Notes under the pieces: model-generated
What the model saw: only the letters and a program-made list of their open reading frames with translations
The model's database searches: none
Told to the model about the DNA's origin: nothing
Shown: piece by piece, positions 26,851 to 35,531 of the stretch
Position numbering within the stretch: position 1 is the stretch's first letter
Layout of the letters: each line of letters starts with the position of its first letter
Program-made: the position numbers and the translations under genes
Assembly (NCBI RefSeq): GCF_023746555.1
Contig: NZ_CP098755.1
Location: 173,501-237,500, forward strand
Direction: 5' to 3'
Source: Brevibacillus ruminantium
Lineage (GTDB): Bacteria; Bacillota; Bacilli; Brevibacillales; Brevibacillaceae
DNA length: 64,000 nucleotides

Positions 26851-28338
26851 ATGAGCTTTCAGAAAAAAACTTTACTGGGGATACAAACACCGCAGCGGGA
26901 ACGAGTCGATTTACGTTCTGAGGCAAAAAAATCGACAAGGGAATCGCACACCTTGCAGGAGATCATGCAGATCAGGCAGCAGACTCCGGTAGACAGACGG
27001 CTGAGCCCGGAGGCAGAGGCGGCGATTCGCACGCAAATCGTGGAAAAGCACGGAAAACGATTGTGGGAGGAGAAAGCGCAGCCCGCTTATTTGCAAGAGC
27101 TTGCCAAGGATATCCGTCTGCTGCTGGAAGCGGGAACCCCGCTCTCATCGGCGCAAATGGAACTGGAAGTCGAGCGGTTGATTCGCTCCCTGACCGGATG
27201 GGGGCCGCTTGATCCACTGCTGGATAATCCGGATATTACAGAAATTATGTTTCATCGCTATGATCATCTGGTCGTTGAACGAAAAAGCACGGGACGGCTG
27301 GAGGTACCAGATACTCCTGTCTTTCGGGACGAAGATGAAATGCTTCGCCTGCTCGAGCAAATTGCAGCCACGATGGGACGAGAGTTCAACGAGACCAAAG
27401 CGGAGCTGAACACGCAGTTGCCCGACGGCTCTCGGGTAGCAGCAACACATCGCTCGATTTCCCCCGATGGCCACATGTTGACCATTCGAAAGCACCGCGA
27501 TCTGTTGACGGAGCAGGATTACCTTTCCTATGGGTCCATTTGCGAACCGATGCTGACCTTTCTCAAATGGGCCATCGGCTATTCACGTGCCTCTGGCATT
27601 GTAAGCGGGGGGACCGGTTCGGGAAAAACGCATTTGCTCAACCTGATTTCCCAGTACGTGCCTCATCATCTGAGTATCATCACGATTGAAGATGTCCTAG
27701 AAATGAAACTGCAGCACCCGTTTGTCCGCCGATTTTTGGCCAAACCGGCGAACTACGAAGGGAAAGGGGGCTTTTCCATCAAGGATTGTGTCCGGCTCTC
27801 CCTCCGAAAGCGGCCCGATGTGATCATCGTTGGGGAGACACGGGGTGGGGAAATCGTCGATATGCTGTGGGCCATGAATACGGACCATCCAGGAAGCTGG
27901 AGTACAGCTCACGCCAACTCTCCGCGCGCTCTGATCGATTCCACTTTGCCCATACTGTTCGCCAAAGCCGAGGAATCCTACAGCACCACGGAGCGAAATC
28001 TGATGATCGGGTCGGCCTTGGACTTGATTGTCCAGGTAAAGCGCTTTGAAGAAGACGGCAGCCGCAAGGTAGTGGCCATTACCGAGGTTGTTGGAACGGG
28101 TCAGTCCCATGAGGAGCGAATCCGGCAATCGTGCAACGTCAGACAGATCAACCCGGACCGCGTTTACTTGCAGGATATTTACGTGTACGAGCCAACCGGG
28201 ATCAAAAATGGACGGGTAGTCGGACAGTATAAATGGACGGGATATCGACCGGAACAGTTGGTGCGCCGCTGGACGGAAAAGGGGCTTAGGCAGGAAGAGT
28301 GGGAACGTGTCTTTTTTACGACACCGATACCGATGTAG
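26851..28338 (+). CDS. CpaF/TadA-like secretion ATPase (locus 1)
   Basis: A 495-residue hexameric-type ATPase that powers Tad pilus assembly at the inner face of the membrane. It has Walker A GGTGSGKTHLLNLI, Walker B-like DVIIVGETRGGE and the His box GSWSTAHANSP. The start could be GTG 26845 or ATG 26851; both follow AAAGGAGGG. The N-terminal region is charged and helical, as usual. It lies between the CpaE-like and TadB-like genes, the classic order. Confidence 0.93.
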   Translation: MSFQKKTLLGIQTPQRERVDLRSEAKKSTRESHTLQEIMQIRQQTPVDRRLSPEAEAAIRTQIVEKHGKRLWEEKAQPAYLQELAKDIRLLLEAGTPLSSAQMELEVERLIRSLTGWGPLDPLLDNPDITEIMFHRYDHLVVERKSTGRLEVPDTPVFRDEDEMLRLLEQIAATMGREFNETKAELNTQLPDGSRVAATHRSISPDGHMLTIRKHRDLLTEQDYLSYGSICEPMLTFLKWAIGYSRASGIVSGGTGSGKTHLLNLISQYVPHHLSIITIEDVLEMKLQHPFVRRFLAKPANYEGKGGFSIKDCVRLSLRKRPDVIIVGETRGGEIVDMLWAMNTDHPGSWSTAHANSPRALIDSTLPILFAKAEESYSTTERNLMIGSALDLIVQVKRFEEDGSRKVVAITEVVGTGQSHEERIRQSCNVRQINPDRVYLQDIYVYEPTGIKNGRVVGQYKWTGYRPEQLVRRWTEKGLRQEEWERVFFTTPIPM

Positions 28339-28349
28339 GAGGGGCGGTC

Positions 28350-29252
28350 ATGACCATTGGGAGCTTGTACATTGCGGCAGGACTGGGGATTGGAACGGTA
28401 ATGCTCACGCTTCCCCAGGCATTTTTCCAGCGACGGCAACCGGAGGGAAAACACGATATCGTCCACCAGTTGCAGCGGGATCGCAAAACGATGTGGGACA
28501 AGCTCGATCTCAGACTTCAGCAGTCTGGTTCAGGGATCGGGATTCATCGGTACGTGGGTCTTGCGTTTCTGTGCGGGCTGGTCTCTTTTGCTGTCAGTCA
28601 GCAGATTTTAAAGTCGTGGATATTGGCTCTGCCCGCATTCTTTGCCGGTGTGCTTTTCGTCGAGAGACTGGTAAGCGTTCTGGGAGCGAGGAAAAAGGAC
28701 CGGTTCGAAGCAGACAACGTGAAGGCGATTCGCTTGATGGCCAGCTCTTTGCGGACCTCGCCATCCTATTTGCATGCATTTGAACAGGTGGCAGCCAGTC
28801 CTTATCTGGATAAAAGCGTCACCGCCGAATACAGCAGGGTCGTAGAGCTTTTGCGGGCACAAGTGCCGCTGGAGCGGATCATGGAGTCGTTCTATCAGCG
28901 AACGGGGTCTACCGATATTCGGTACCTGGCGACCATCGTCTCCATTCAGCGGGAGATGGGCGGGGACATGGCAAAAACGCTGGACCTGGCAGCCTCAACC
29001 ATACTCAGAAAAAAACAATCCTTGAGACGACAGCGGGCGGCCATGGCTCAAATCACAGCGCAGGTAAATCTGCTCAGCATCATGCCTTTTATCTTTATCA
29101 TCGCCCTGTATGCAAACAATCCCCTGCACTTTGAACCGTTGACAGCTACTTTATCGGGGAGGCTGACCGTCTTGGCAGCACTCGGGTCGATATTGATTGG
29201 CGGAGAGGTAATTCGCCATCTGGCCCGCAAAGGGATTCATAAAGGGGGCTGA
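28350..29252 (+). CDS. TadB-like membrane platform protein (locus 1)
   Basis: A 300-residue protein of the type II secretion F family. Membrane helices are visible at the N-terminus (IGSLYIAAGLGIGTVMLTL), the middle and the C-terminal end, with the F-domain block LRTSPSYLHAFEQVAASPYL and REMGGDMAKTLDLAASTI. The ATG at 28350 follows AGGAGGGG. It pairs with the next gene to form the platform on which the CpaF ATPase works. Confidence 0.88.
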   Translation: MTIGSLYIAAGLGIGTVMLTLPQAFFQRRQPEGKHDIVHQLQRDRKTMWDKLDLRLQQSGSGIGIHRYVGLAFLCGLVSFAVSQQILKSWILALPAFFAGVLFVERLVSVLGARKKDRFEADNVKAIRLMASSLRTSPSYLHAFEQVAASPYLDKSVTAEYSRVVELLRAQVPLERIMESFYQRTGSTDIRYLATIVSIQREMGGDMAKTLDLAASTILRKKQSLRRQRAAMAQITAQVNLLSIMPFIFIIALYANNPLHFEPLTATLSGRLTVLAALGSILIGGEVIRHLARKGIHKGG

Positions 29253-29256
29253 ACTC

Positions 29257-30177
29257 ATGCTCGTACTGGGGACACTGGCTAGCGTTGTAGGACTGGCCGT
29301 ATTTCTATGGGGATTGCCTGTTTGTCGGGGAAAATTTCGTACAGATCCTGTCCATTCCCTGCTCGGACGAATTGACCGGGAGCAGCATACTTATCTCGAA
29401 CATTCCTTTGGACAAGCTCCATCAAAGTGGCGGATTGTTCGCTATCTGGAACAACAGAATGGACTGCTTGAACGTATTTGCAAGCTGACCGGAATCAACA
29501 TGGACCAAACAGCAGACATGCTTTATCGCCTTCGCTCTGGCTATACCTTGGCGGAAGTGGCTGCGGCCAAGGCGATCGGCGGAGTCGTCCTGCTGGCGAT
29601 CATCATTCAGGTGGGTTTTCGCCTGTCGGCGGGACAACCGTGGAATGCCAAGACAGCGCTGCCCGTACTGGCTGCTGTCCTGCTGTTTCTGCTTCCTACC
29701 TTGCTGCTGGAGTGGGCAGATAAACGAGCCAAGGCAGAAATCCGTGAACAAGTGCCCATTTTTTTTAGTATTGTGCAATCGCTCGTAGAGGCAGGGATGC
29801 CTATTCAGTCCGCGGTCACACAGACAGCAAGCCGTTTCGCGGGACGGTTGGGACAGGAGCTTGCACGATTGGAGACAGAGGAGAGGCGCAGCGGCAACTG
29901 GCGCAAGGCCCTGGAAGACACGGCGTTCCGCTGGGAGGTCGACTCTCTCTCGGCGATCGCTATGGAAATCAACGAGGCGATGAGCAAAGGGGTAAGCATT
30001 GCCCAGATGATCGCGGCCCAGGTGGAGGAGCAGGTGCGTCAGCAGGAGGATGAGGCTTCTGATCATATGAATCGGTTAAATGTCCGGCTGCTTCCTTTTG
30101 TCATTGTCTTGATGGGAGTGCCGTTGTTGTTTCTTGTAATGGGCCCTATTTTTATTGGGATTGATGAGAGGCTTTGA
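29257..30177 (+). CDS. TadC-like membrane platform protein (locus 1)
   Basis: A 306-residue second F-domain protein. It has helices at the N-terminus, in the middle (LAAVLLFLLPTLLLEWAD) and at the C-terminus (LLPFVIVLMGVPLLFLVMGP), and the cytoplasmic block IFFSIVQSLVEAGMPIQSAV. It begins five bases after the TadB-like gene. It is the last gene before an AT-rich cassette that splits the locus from its pilin genes. Confidence 0.88.
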   Translation: MLVLGTLASVVGLAVFLWGLPVCRGKFRTDPVHSLLGRIDREQHTYLEHSFGQAPSKWRIVRYLEQQNGLLERICKLTGINMDQTADMLYRLRSGYTLAEVAAAKAIGGVVLLAIIIQVGFRLSAGQPWNAKTALPVLAAVLLFLLPTLLLEWADKRAKAEIREQVPIFFSIVQSLVEAGMPIQSAVTQTASRFAGRLGQELARLETEERRSGNWRKALEDTAFRWEVDSLSAIAMEINEAMSKGVSIAQMIAAQVEEQVRQQEDEASDHMNRLNVRLLPFVIVLMGVPLLFLVMGPIFIGIDERL

Positions 30178-30356
30178 AAAGGGAAATCTAGGAGAAGGGT
30201 GGTTCGCTTTACTATTCTGCTGAGAAGATACAAGGACATGGAAACATTGAACACTGGTAATAAAATATTAGTTTTAAAATAACTTATTTACAAATATTTG
30301 GAATAGCGGTAGTGTTTATATGGAAAACATTTCAATAAAAAGGAGAGATGATGTTC

Positions 30357-31508
30357 ATGAAGTTGTTTAGGCGTGCCACTATTTGTATTCTGAGTACACT
30401 ATTACTAACTAGTCTAAGTAGTCCGGGGCTTGCTAAAATTAACTACTCAAATAACTTTAAAATTAAGAATGAAAGTAAGTTCCAAATTACAAACGAGGCT
30501 TATAAAAAAGTAGTAAGTGAAGAAAGAAAATTAAACTCACGTAGAAACACTAGTGACGTACTAATTGTAGATTTTAATAGCAGAGAAGAAATCGAGTCTC
30601 TAGTCGATAAGCATCAGTTAGTAATTGGTGTTGAAGAGGTAAATTCTGAAGATACCGATCTACGACTATATTGGTCTGGTTTAAATAGCAAGGGTGTTGA
30701 AATATCAGGGAAGGATGAAGTTTTTGTAGACATTGATGGTTATGTTTCGGAGAGTAAAGATGAAAAAGATAAACAGTTCATTATACAGACCACTGTATTG
30801 GATGCAATAACCGATCATCTGGCTTACCTACAGGAGGACGAGGGGGAGGCAATTGATGAAAGGAATACATCTTCTCTTTTAGCCGCTTCACAAGAATATG
30901 ACTGGACTGATGTTGAATGGGATCAGGTAGCTAAATACTATCCGCCTTATGGGAAAATAAGGTTAAATTATCAAATAGCCAAAGCTAGAAGTTTGCATAC
31001 TTCTGATAAGGGGAACTATATGTCCTCCTACTTAAATGCTCAGGTAAACCCAGGTGCTCAATTAGCGAAAGGCGATAGTGACTATGACTCAGCTTATAGA
31101 GTTTTAAATATTGAATTAAGATCTAGACCAAGGACTGCAGATCGTACCCCTTTTGTTATGTTAGATCACGAACCAGTTAATACCGGTCGTTCCGGTAGCA
31201 CTTCTCATTCTGGTGGTCTAGGTTTTGATATGAGAGGTGGAGGGTCTTTCAGCTATGCTTATCAATTTACACAGAACTGGTCAGATCTTACATTGTCCGA
31301 TGAGAGTGATGATTATGGCGTTTGGGTTTACGATGTAAGTGGAAGTTTGAGGAGCCAAGTCGTTACAGCAAAAGGCGGAGCCATTTATAGGGTTCCAAGT
31401 GAATATTCAAGTCATAATATAGGCGTATATGCGTATGTTGATTTTGGTGGAACATTTGTGAAAACAGTAAGTAGAGTTGCCAATGAAAGTATAAAGGTAA
31501 GATGGTAA
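30357..31508 (+). CDS. Large unrecognised secreted protein in an AT-rich cassette
   Basis: A 383-residue protein with a signal peptide (MKLFRRATICILSTLLLTSL, cleavage near GLAK). The ATG at 30357 is favoured among three in-frame ATGs after AGGAGA. Part of the mature protein is Ser/Gly-rich (NTGRSGSTSHSGGLGFDMRG) and the end is beta-rich. Base composition is far more AT-rich than the Tad genes on both sides, and it has its own terminator, so it is an inserted gene. No family recognised. Confidence 0.7.
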   Translation: MKLFRRATICILSTLLLTSLSSPGLAKINYSNNFKIKNESKFQITNEAYKKVVSEERKLNSRRNTSDVLIVDFNSREEIESLVDKHQLVIGVEEVNSEDTDLRLYWSGLNSKGVEISGKDEVFVDIDGYVSESKDEKDKQFIIQTTVLDAITDHLAYLQEDEGEAIDERNTSSLLAASQEYDWTDVEWDQVAKYYPPYGKIRLNYQIAKARSLHTSDKGNYMSSYLNAQVNPGAQLAKGDSDYDSAYRVLNIELRSRPRTADRTPFVMLDHEPVNTGRSGSTSHSGGLGFDMRGGGSFSYAYQFTQNWSDLTLSDESDDYGVWVYDVSGSLRSQVVTAKGGAIYRVPSEYSSHNIGVYAYVDFGGTFVKTVSRVANESIKVRW

Positions 31509-31514
31509 TAACGT

Positions 31515-31553
31515 ATCAAGGTATGTATAATAATACATATCTTGATATTTTTT
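31515..31553 (+). terminator. Terminator of the inserted secreted-protein gene
   Basis: A 14-bp stem ATCAAGGTATGTAT / ATACATATCTTGAT followed by ATTTTTTAC, starting seven bases after the stop codon. Confidence 0.88.
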
Positions 31554-31577
31554 ACTTTTAGGAAAGGGTGTATTTTA

Positions 31578-31766
31578 TTGGAGAAAAATTTAGCTGTTTT
31601 TGCTGCTTTCTTGGTCGGTTTTTTATTCAGTATGTTACGACCTTATGATTCCGTAGACTTTTTTGAGTTTATGATTGGTGTCCTAAATATAATAGGATTA
31701 TTAGTTATGATAGTATTTGGAATAGTAATAATCGTGCGGGCATTCTCAAGCCTAAATAAGAAGTAA
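31578..31766 (+). CDS. Small two-helix membrane protein
   Basis: A 62-residue protein with a TTG start (LEKNLAVFAAFLVGFLFSML) after AGGAAAGGG and two membrane helices separated by a short loop (RPYDSVDFFEF). It belongs to the same AT-rich cassette as the secreted protein before it and is closed by its own terminator. Function unknown; it might export, bind or protect against the neighbour's product, which is only a guess. Confidence 0.6.
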   Translation: MEKNLAVFAAFLVGFLFSMLRPYDSVDFFEFMIGVLNIIGLLVMIVFGIVIIVRAFSSLNKK

Positions 31767-31800
31767 ATCAGTATTCGGGAGTATTTTGTAAGTACAAGTG

Positions 31801-31831
31801 GAACGGTCGCATCTACGACTGTTCTTTTTTG
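31801..31831 (+). terminator. Terminator closing the inserted cassette
   Basis: Stem GAACGGTCG / CGACTGTTC with TTTTTTG after it. Confidence 0.85.
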
Positions 31832-31929
31832 TTTAAGGAATCTCGTTAGCAGTAAATGAATAAGTTTCTTTGCGAAAGCACTCTTTCTTTTGACAAGGTA
31901 TAAGTACAAGAAAAAAAGGAGTGATTGCG

Positions 31930-32106
31930 ATGACATGGGTATCTCAGTACTTGAACCGTTTTGTCAAGGAAGAGGATGGCGTGACGATTGTGGAGATGGT
32001 GATTATTGTGGCCGTCGTATTGATCTTGCTGATTCCGACGCTGCAGGGACTGGCAGGCACGGAGCAGGACAGGCTGGAAGAGCTTGAGAACATGATTACG
32101 AAATGA
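31930..32106 (+). CDS. Flp-type class III prepilin (locus 1)
   Basis: A 58-residue pilin precursor, starting MTWVSQYLNRFVKEEDG. The processing motif is G|VTIVEMVIIVAVVLILLI: a Gly, then five residues later the Glu that marks type IV prepilins, followed by one hydrophobic helix and a short charged tail. This is the expected Flp pilin, cut by the TadV peptidase encoded next, with which it overlaps by four bases. Confidence 0.9.
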   Translation: MTWVSQYLNRFVKEEDGVTIVEMVIIVAVVLILLIPTLQGLAGTEQDRLEELENMITK

Positions 32107-32582
32107 CGCACGTCGTTCTACTTCTGGTATTGGGAACGGCTGCCTACTTTGATTGGCAGTATCGGAGGATTCCCAATACCCTCACGTTTCCGGTCATGGC
32201 GGCAGGGCTGATGTACCAGTGGCATACAGGCATGGGGTGGGCCGCCTTGACTGGACTTGTGTGTGCATTTATGTTGACGATTGTTCCTGTTGTTCTAAGA
32301 GGAATGGGGATGGGTGACCAGAAGCTGCTGATGGCGGTTGGAGCTTGGACCAGCTGGACAGAGGTGTACCCTTTATTTCTTCACTCCCTGTGGGTCTGTC
32401 TGATTGTCATGATGTGTAGGCCGCGTATCTGGCGGCGTCTTGGTCATAATTTGTACAACATGTTCATGGGATGGAGAGCGCATCGGCAATTTTGGATGCC
32501 GCAACCTGCAGAGGCAGCTTTGTCCTTTCCCTATGCCGTACCACTTTTGGGGGCATACCTGGTACAAGCCTTGTGGAGGTAA
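32103..32582 (+). CDS. TadV/CpaA-like prepilin peptidase (locus 1)
   Basis: A 159-residue membrane aspartyl peptidase (A24 family). Both catalytic Asp motifs are visible: AYFDWQYRRIPNTLTFP near residue 17 and GMGMGDQKLLMAVG near 70. It overlaps the flp stop (ATGA), so pilin and peptidase are made together. No second prepilin peptidase exists in this window, so it might also serve the second Tad-like locus. Confidence 0.9.
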   Translation: MTHVVLLLVLGTAAYFDWQYRRIPNTLTFPVMAAGLMYQWHTGMGWAALTGLVCAFMLTIVPVVLRGMGMGDQKLLMAVGAWTSWTEVYPLFLHSLWVCLIVMMCRPRIWRRLGHNLYNMFMGWRAHRQFWMPQPAEAALSFPYAVPLLGAYLVQALWR

Positions 32583-32587
32583 GCCAA

Positions 32588-33007
32588 ATGAGAAGGAAAT
32601 GGCTCATCGGCCTCCGCGACGAGCGGGGCACACAGATCTTGGAGTTGATCCTCGTTCTTCCCCTTCTCTGGTTTCTGTTTATCTTTTCATTTGATCAGTT
32701 TTCGATCCTGTACAATCGGCAAAAGGTTCTGGCTGCAGCCTATGAGGCGGGACGAATTGCCGCTGTTCAACCCAATTTCGGGTTAGCGAAATATCATGCC
32801 ATGGAGTTGGGACATGCAGAGCTGGAGCAAGGAATCGGCAGGACAAGCAGCGACGTTCGGCTTTATGTACAGGGTGGATGGGAAAAGGGAAATCATTTTG
32901 AGGCGGAAGCAACCATGCAATTCAGGCTTCTTGCCTCGGGAACCCCGTATGAATTGAAGGAAAGCTACCATCTCATGATCGAAAATGCGGAGAAGAGAAG
33001 GGAGTAA
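32588..33007 (+). CDS. TadE-like pseudopilin (locus 1)
   Basis: A 139-residue protein starting MRRKWLIGLRDERGTQILEL, where RG followed by TQILEL looks like a TadE/pilin-type processing site, and one long hydrophobic helix follows (ILVLPLLWFLFIFSFDQF). The rest is a small outside domain. The ATG follows GGAGGTAAG just behind tadV. TadE-like proteins are minor pilus components. Confidence 0.8.
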   Translation: MRRKWLIGLRDERGTQILELILVLPLLWFLFIFSFDQFSILYNRQKVLAAAYEAGRIAAVQPNFGLAKYHAMELGHAELEQGIGRTSSDVRLYVQGGWEKGNHFEAEATMQFRLLASGTPYELKESYHLMIENAEKRRE

Positions 33008-33009
33008 GA

Positions 33010-33537
33010 GTGTTGAAAAAAAGAGACAGGACGATGTCGAACTGGGCAGTGGAAAAACTGGCCGAGGAGCGCGGGACCACGACAGTGACCGCGCTCTTTT
33101 TTCTCATCTGCATGGGTGGTTTATTGGCGCTCTTACTTGTGATCGGGCAGGTCAATCTTGCCAAGATGCGGACACAACAGACTGCGGACATCATTTCAAA
33201 AGGAGCACGTGCAGCTGGTGCCGGGGAGTATCTGGATCTTTTTGGAGAGAAGCAATCCGTGCTATTTGCTACAAAGCAGGATGCTTTGCAACACGACGCA
33301 GATGTTGTTCGCGGGGCACGGGAAGAAGCAGAGGAGTTATGGCGATTAAACAGCCCGGCAATAACACGCCAGGCCAAAGATGCGACGATCAGGCATCAAA
33401 AGGGAGAACAGAGGCGTTTGTACAACCAGGGAATCTATTATGTGGAAATTGTAACAGATTATCCGATTCATCATTTTTGGGGAGAAGTTAATGGTACCTT
33501 TCGCAGGGTATCCCAATCCGGGATTTATGACTTTTAG
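33010..33537 (+). CDS. TadG-like pilus-associated protein (locus 1)
   Basis: A 175-residue protein with one N-terminal helix (TALFFLICMGGLLALLLVIG) preceded by EERGTTTV, the Gly-led style of TadE/TadG/TadF minor pilins. The segment QVNLAKMRTQQTADIISKGA is typical of this group. The start is GTG 33010 or TTG 33013. It ends the first Tad locus; a 96-base gap follows. Confidence 0.75.
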   Translation: MLKKRDRTMSNWAVEKLAEERGTTTVTALFFLICMGGLLALLLVIGQVNLAKMRTQQTADIISKGARAAGAGEYLDLFGEKQSVLFATKQDALQHDADVVRGAREEAEELWRLNSPAITRQAKDATIRHQKGEQRRLYNQGIYYVEIVTDYPIHHFWGEVNGTFRRVSQSGIYDF

Positions 33538-33633
33538 TTTGGTCAATTATGTAAATTGTGTTATTTTTGTCCTACACACGTATGGTAATTTGGGTTCAAA
33601 TTCAAATTCCAATAGTGTGGGAGTGAGTGAGCC

Positions 33634-34251
33634 GTGCCGTCAAAAATCGTCGAGCGGTACAAGCGTATTTTGGGTGGAGTACAAAAGCGCTTTTCGCCGT
33701 ACGAGTTTGAGGATGCCCAATATCGCAAACAAAAGGTTCAACTGGTCATACGATATGCGATTGAACATGTAAAAATGTGGACGCCGGAGCAGGCTCGCAA
33801 TGAGCTGAGTATCCAGGATGTCAAGGATTTGAAGCTGCATTTGATACGCGAGTACATCGAACCGCCGATTGAGGCAAAGGCTCAGGATGTCTACTATCTG
33901 GTCGAATACGCATATCCGTACCTGCCCAAACCATCGGAAGAACAGAAAATACTATGGGTCTATCAGGAAGTGTTGGATGGTGTCCGGCGCCATTTCCCCC
34001 CGTTGTATTTTCAAAGCATAAAGGGAGAAGAGCGTGCCAAGGTATGCTTTCAATATATGTGCCGCGAGCTTATGAAAGTAGAAGACTTGCGGCAATTGCC
34101 CAAGATTTTTGGAAAGACGGAGCGAGCATACGCGCTCCTTAGAAAATATAAGCTGAAAATCCTTGTAGACACGCTGTATTTTTCTCCCTTTGACATGATT
34201 ACAGACATGTTTCCGGAGCTGGCAAAACCTAACCTGTGGGAGGATGTATAA
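33634..34251 (+). CDS. Unrecognised protein with two internal repeats, head of locus 2
   Basis: A 205-residue soluble protein with a GTG start. It contains two repeats of about 95 residues. YKRILGGVQKRFSPYEFED in the first matches YQEVLDGVRRHFPPLYFQS in the second, and QKVQLVIRYAIEHV matches AKVCFQYMCRELM; both copies end in a Tyr/Phe-rich helix (YYLVEYAYP, MITDMFP). It has no signal or membrane helix. Each repeat looks all-helical. It opens the second Tad-like gene group; function unknown. Confidence 0.65.
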   Translation: MPSKIVERYKRILGGVQKRFSPYEFEDAQYRKQKVQLVIRYAIEHVKMWTPEQARNELSIQDVKDLKLHLIREYIEPPIEAKAQDVYYLVEYAYPYLPKPSEEQKILWVYQEVLDGVRRHFPPLYFQSIKGEERAKVCFQYMCRELMKVEDLRQLPKIFGKTERAYALLRKYKLKILVDTLYFSPFDMITDMFPELAKPNLWEDV

Positions 34252-34359
34252 ATTTATTTGCGTCCATGCGCTGTCTTTTTTTACGGTAGAGTTAGTTTCA
34301 TTGGCTTATAAGCATATGAAACGGCCGTAAATGATTGGTGAGAAAAGGAGGAGTTGCAA

Positions 34360-34638
34360 ATGGCAACAGTTGAAGCTCACCAAGACCGCTCCACAGGAGT
34401 GGAAATTCTTTTGGAGCGCCGCGTGCGTTACCAAAAGCACAAGCCTGGAAAGCATTTGTCATTGGACCGAATGCCCCAGGGTACTTTCCAGATCGAGTCT
34501 CTCACTCGGTTCGGAGAGAGGATTATTCTCAATGACGGTATCGTAGTAATGGAGAATGCTCCAACCGTCATGGAGCGCGGGGGAAGGATCGCCCTTCTGC
34601 TCGCAACAGGGGAGGAACTCTATTTTTACGTAGAGTAG
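34360..34638 (+). CDS. Small unrecognised protein of locus 2
   Basis: A 92-residue soluble, beta-rich protein (MATVEAHQDRSTGVEILLER, then FGERIILNDGIVVMENAPTV, ending EELYFYVE). The ATG at 34360 follows AAAAGGAGG. No domain recognised. It is followed by a strong hairpin. Confidence 0.62.
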   Translation: MATVEAHQDRSTGVEILLERRVRYQKHKPGKHLSLDRMPQGTFQIESLTRFGERIILNDGIVVMENAPTVMERGGRIALLLATGEELYFYVE

Positions 34639-34646
34639 ACTCCAGT

Positions 34647-34678
34647 GCTCGCCCCGTACGGTTGCGTACAGGGCGAGC
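34647..34678. terminator. GC-rich hairpin between small locus-2 genes
   Basis: Arms GCTCGCCC and GGGCGAGC with inner GTACG / CGTAC. No T tract follows, so it may act as an RNA-processing or partial termination site rather than a classical terminator. A second inverted repeat AATAATG / CATTATT lies at 34732-34756, just ahead of the next ribosome site. Confidence 0.5.
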
Positions 34679-34770
34679 TCCTATCATGATAAAAAGATTT
34701 GACGAAGGGCGAAAGATGTAGCAAAATGTCTAATAATGTATAAATATGTCATTATTGGGGGTAATTTGAA

Positions 34771-35529
34771 GTGATGGCGAAAAGCGCATTAGAATTGGTG
34801 AATCGCTGCTACGAACAAACGAATTGCCTGATCTCCGTACTGGATCTAAAGGAGACCTTTATCGAGTTTGTGTTTGGTCCTTATCAGGATCAGATTGTCT
34901 CTTCCCATGGGCTGGAATTCTTCTACAAGCATTTGGACGAGATTGAGTTGACCAATTGCCGGGTAGATTTCGACCGCGCAGTAGAGAACTGGTACCGGAA
35001 AGAATGTGAAGAAAAATCGGTGGTTGCTGGTTATCACGATGTCTTATTTGACATGGTCAAAGATACCGTCGCTCAGTATCATTCCAGTACCCGTGACCAA
35101 CTGGTCCGGGATGTTACGAAGGTGTTAACGTCACCGAGCGGATTTTTTCACCGCTGGAAAAAAGGTCAACGGGAAGAGAACGATTTTCCCACGTACTTTC
35201 GATATTTGATGAGGCTAGGGATTCGTTCATTAGCGGATATCGGAACCTTGGTGGACATGTGGCTGCTGGAGCAGCCTCAGGCATTCAACAAAATGCAGCA
35301 ACAACTGTTTGGCAAACCCCCCAGAAGAGGGCGGCCGAATAACGTGGAACTGGCTCAACTGCAGGATTTGGTAAGCAAGCTCAAGCCCCATTTGACACAT
35401 CAGGAGCGGGAGAGACTTCGAAAGATATACTACTACCACCGAAAAACGCTCTCCATGGTAGAGATGGTAGAAAAGTTCAAGAAATATTTGTGGTCAAAAG
35501 ACCGTGAAAATGACACGCAGGTAGGCTAA
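34771..35529 (+). CDS. Unrecognised protein of locus 2
   Basis: A 252-residue soluble helical protein (LELVNRCYEQTNCLISVLDL near the start, then CRVDFDRAVENWYRKECEE). A basic patch RKPPRRGRPN-like stretch (GKPPRRGRPNNVELAQLQDL) near residue 190 and a long C-terminal charged helix suggest nucleic-acid or partner binding, which is only inference. The start is GTG 34771 or ATG 34774 after GGGGG. The next gene begins two bases after its stop. Confidence 0.62.
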   Translation: MMAKSALELVNRCYEQTNCLISVLDLKETFIEFVFGPYQDQIVSSHGLEFFYKHLDEIELTNCRVDFDRAVENWYRKECEEKSVVAGYHDVLFDMVKDTVAQYHSSTRDQLVRDVTKVLTSPSGFFHRWKKGQREENDFPTYFRYLMRLGIRSLADIGTLVDMWLLEQPQAFNKMQQQLFGKPPRRGRPNNVELAQLQDLVSKLKPHLTHQERERLRKIYYYHRKTLSMVEMVEKFKKYLWSKDRENDTQVG

Positions 35530-35531
35530 AC

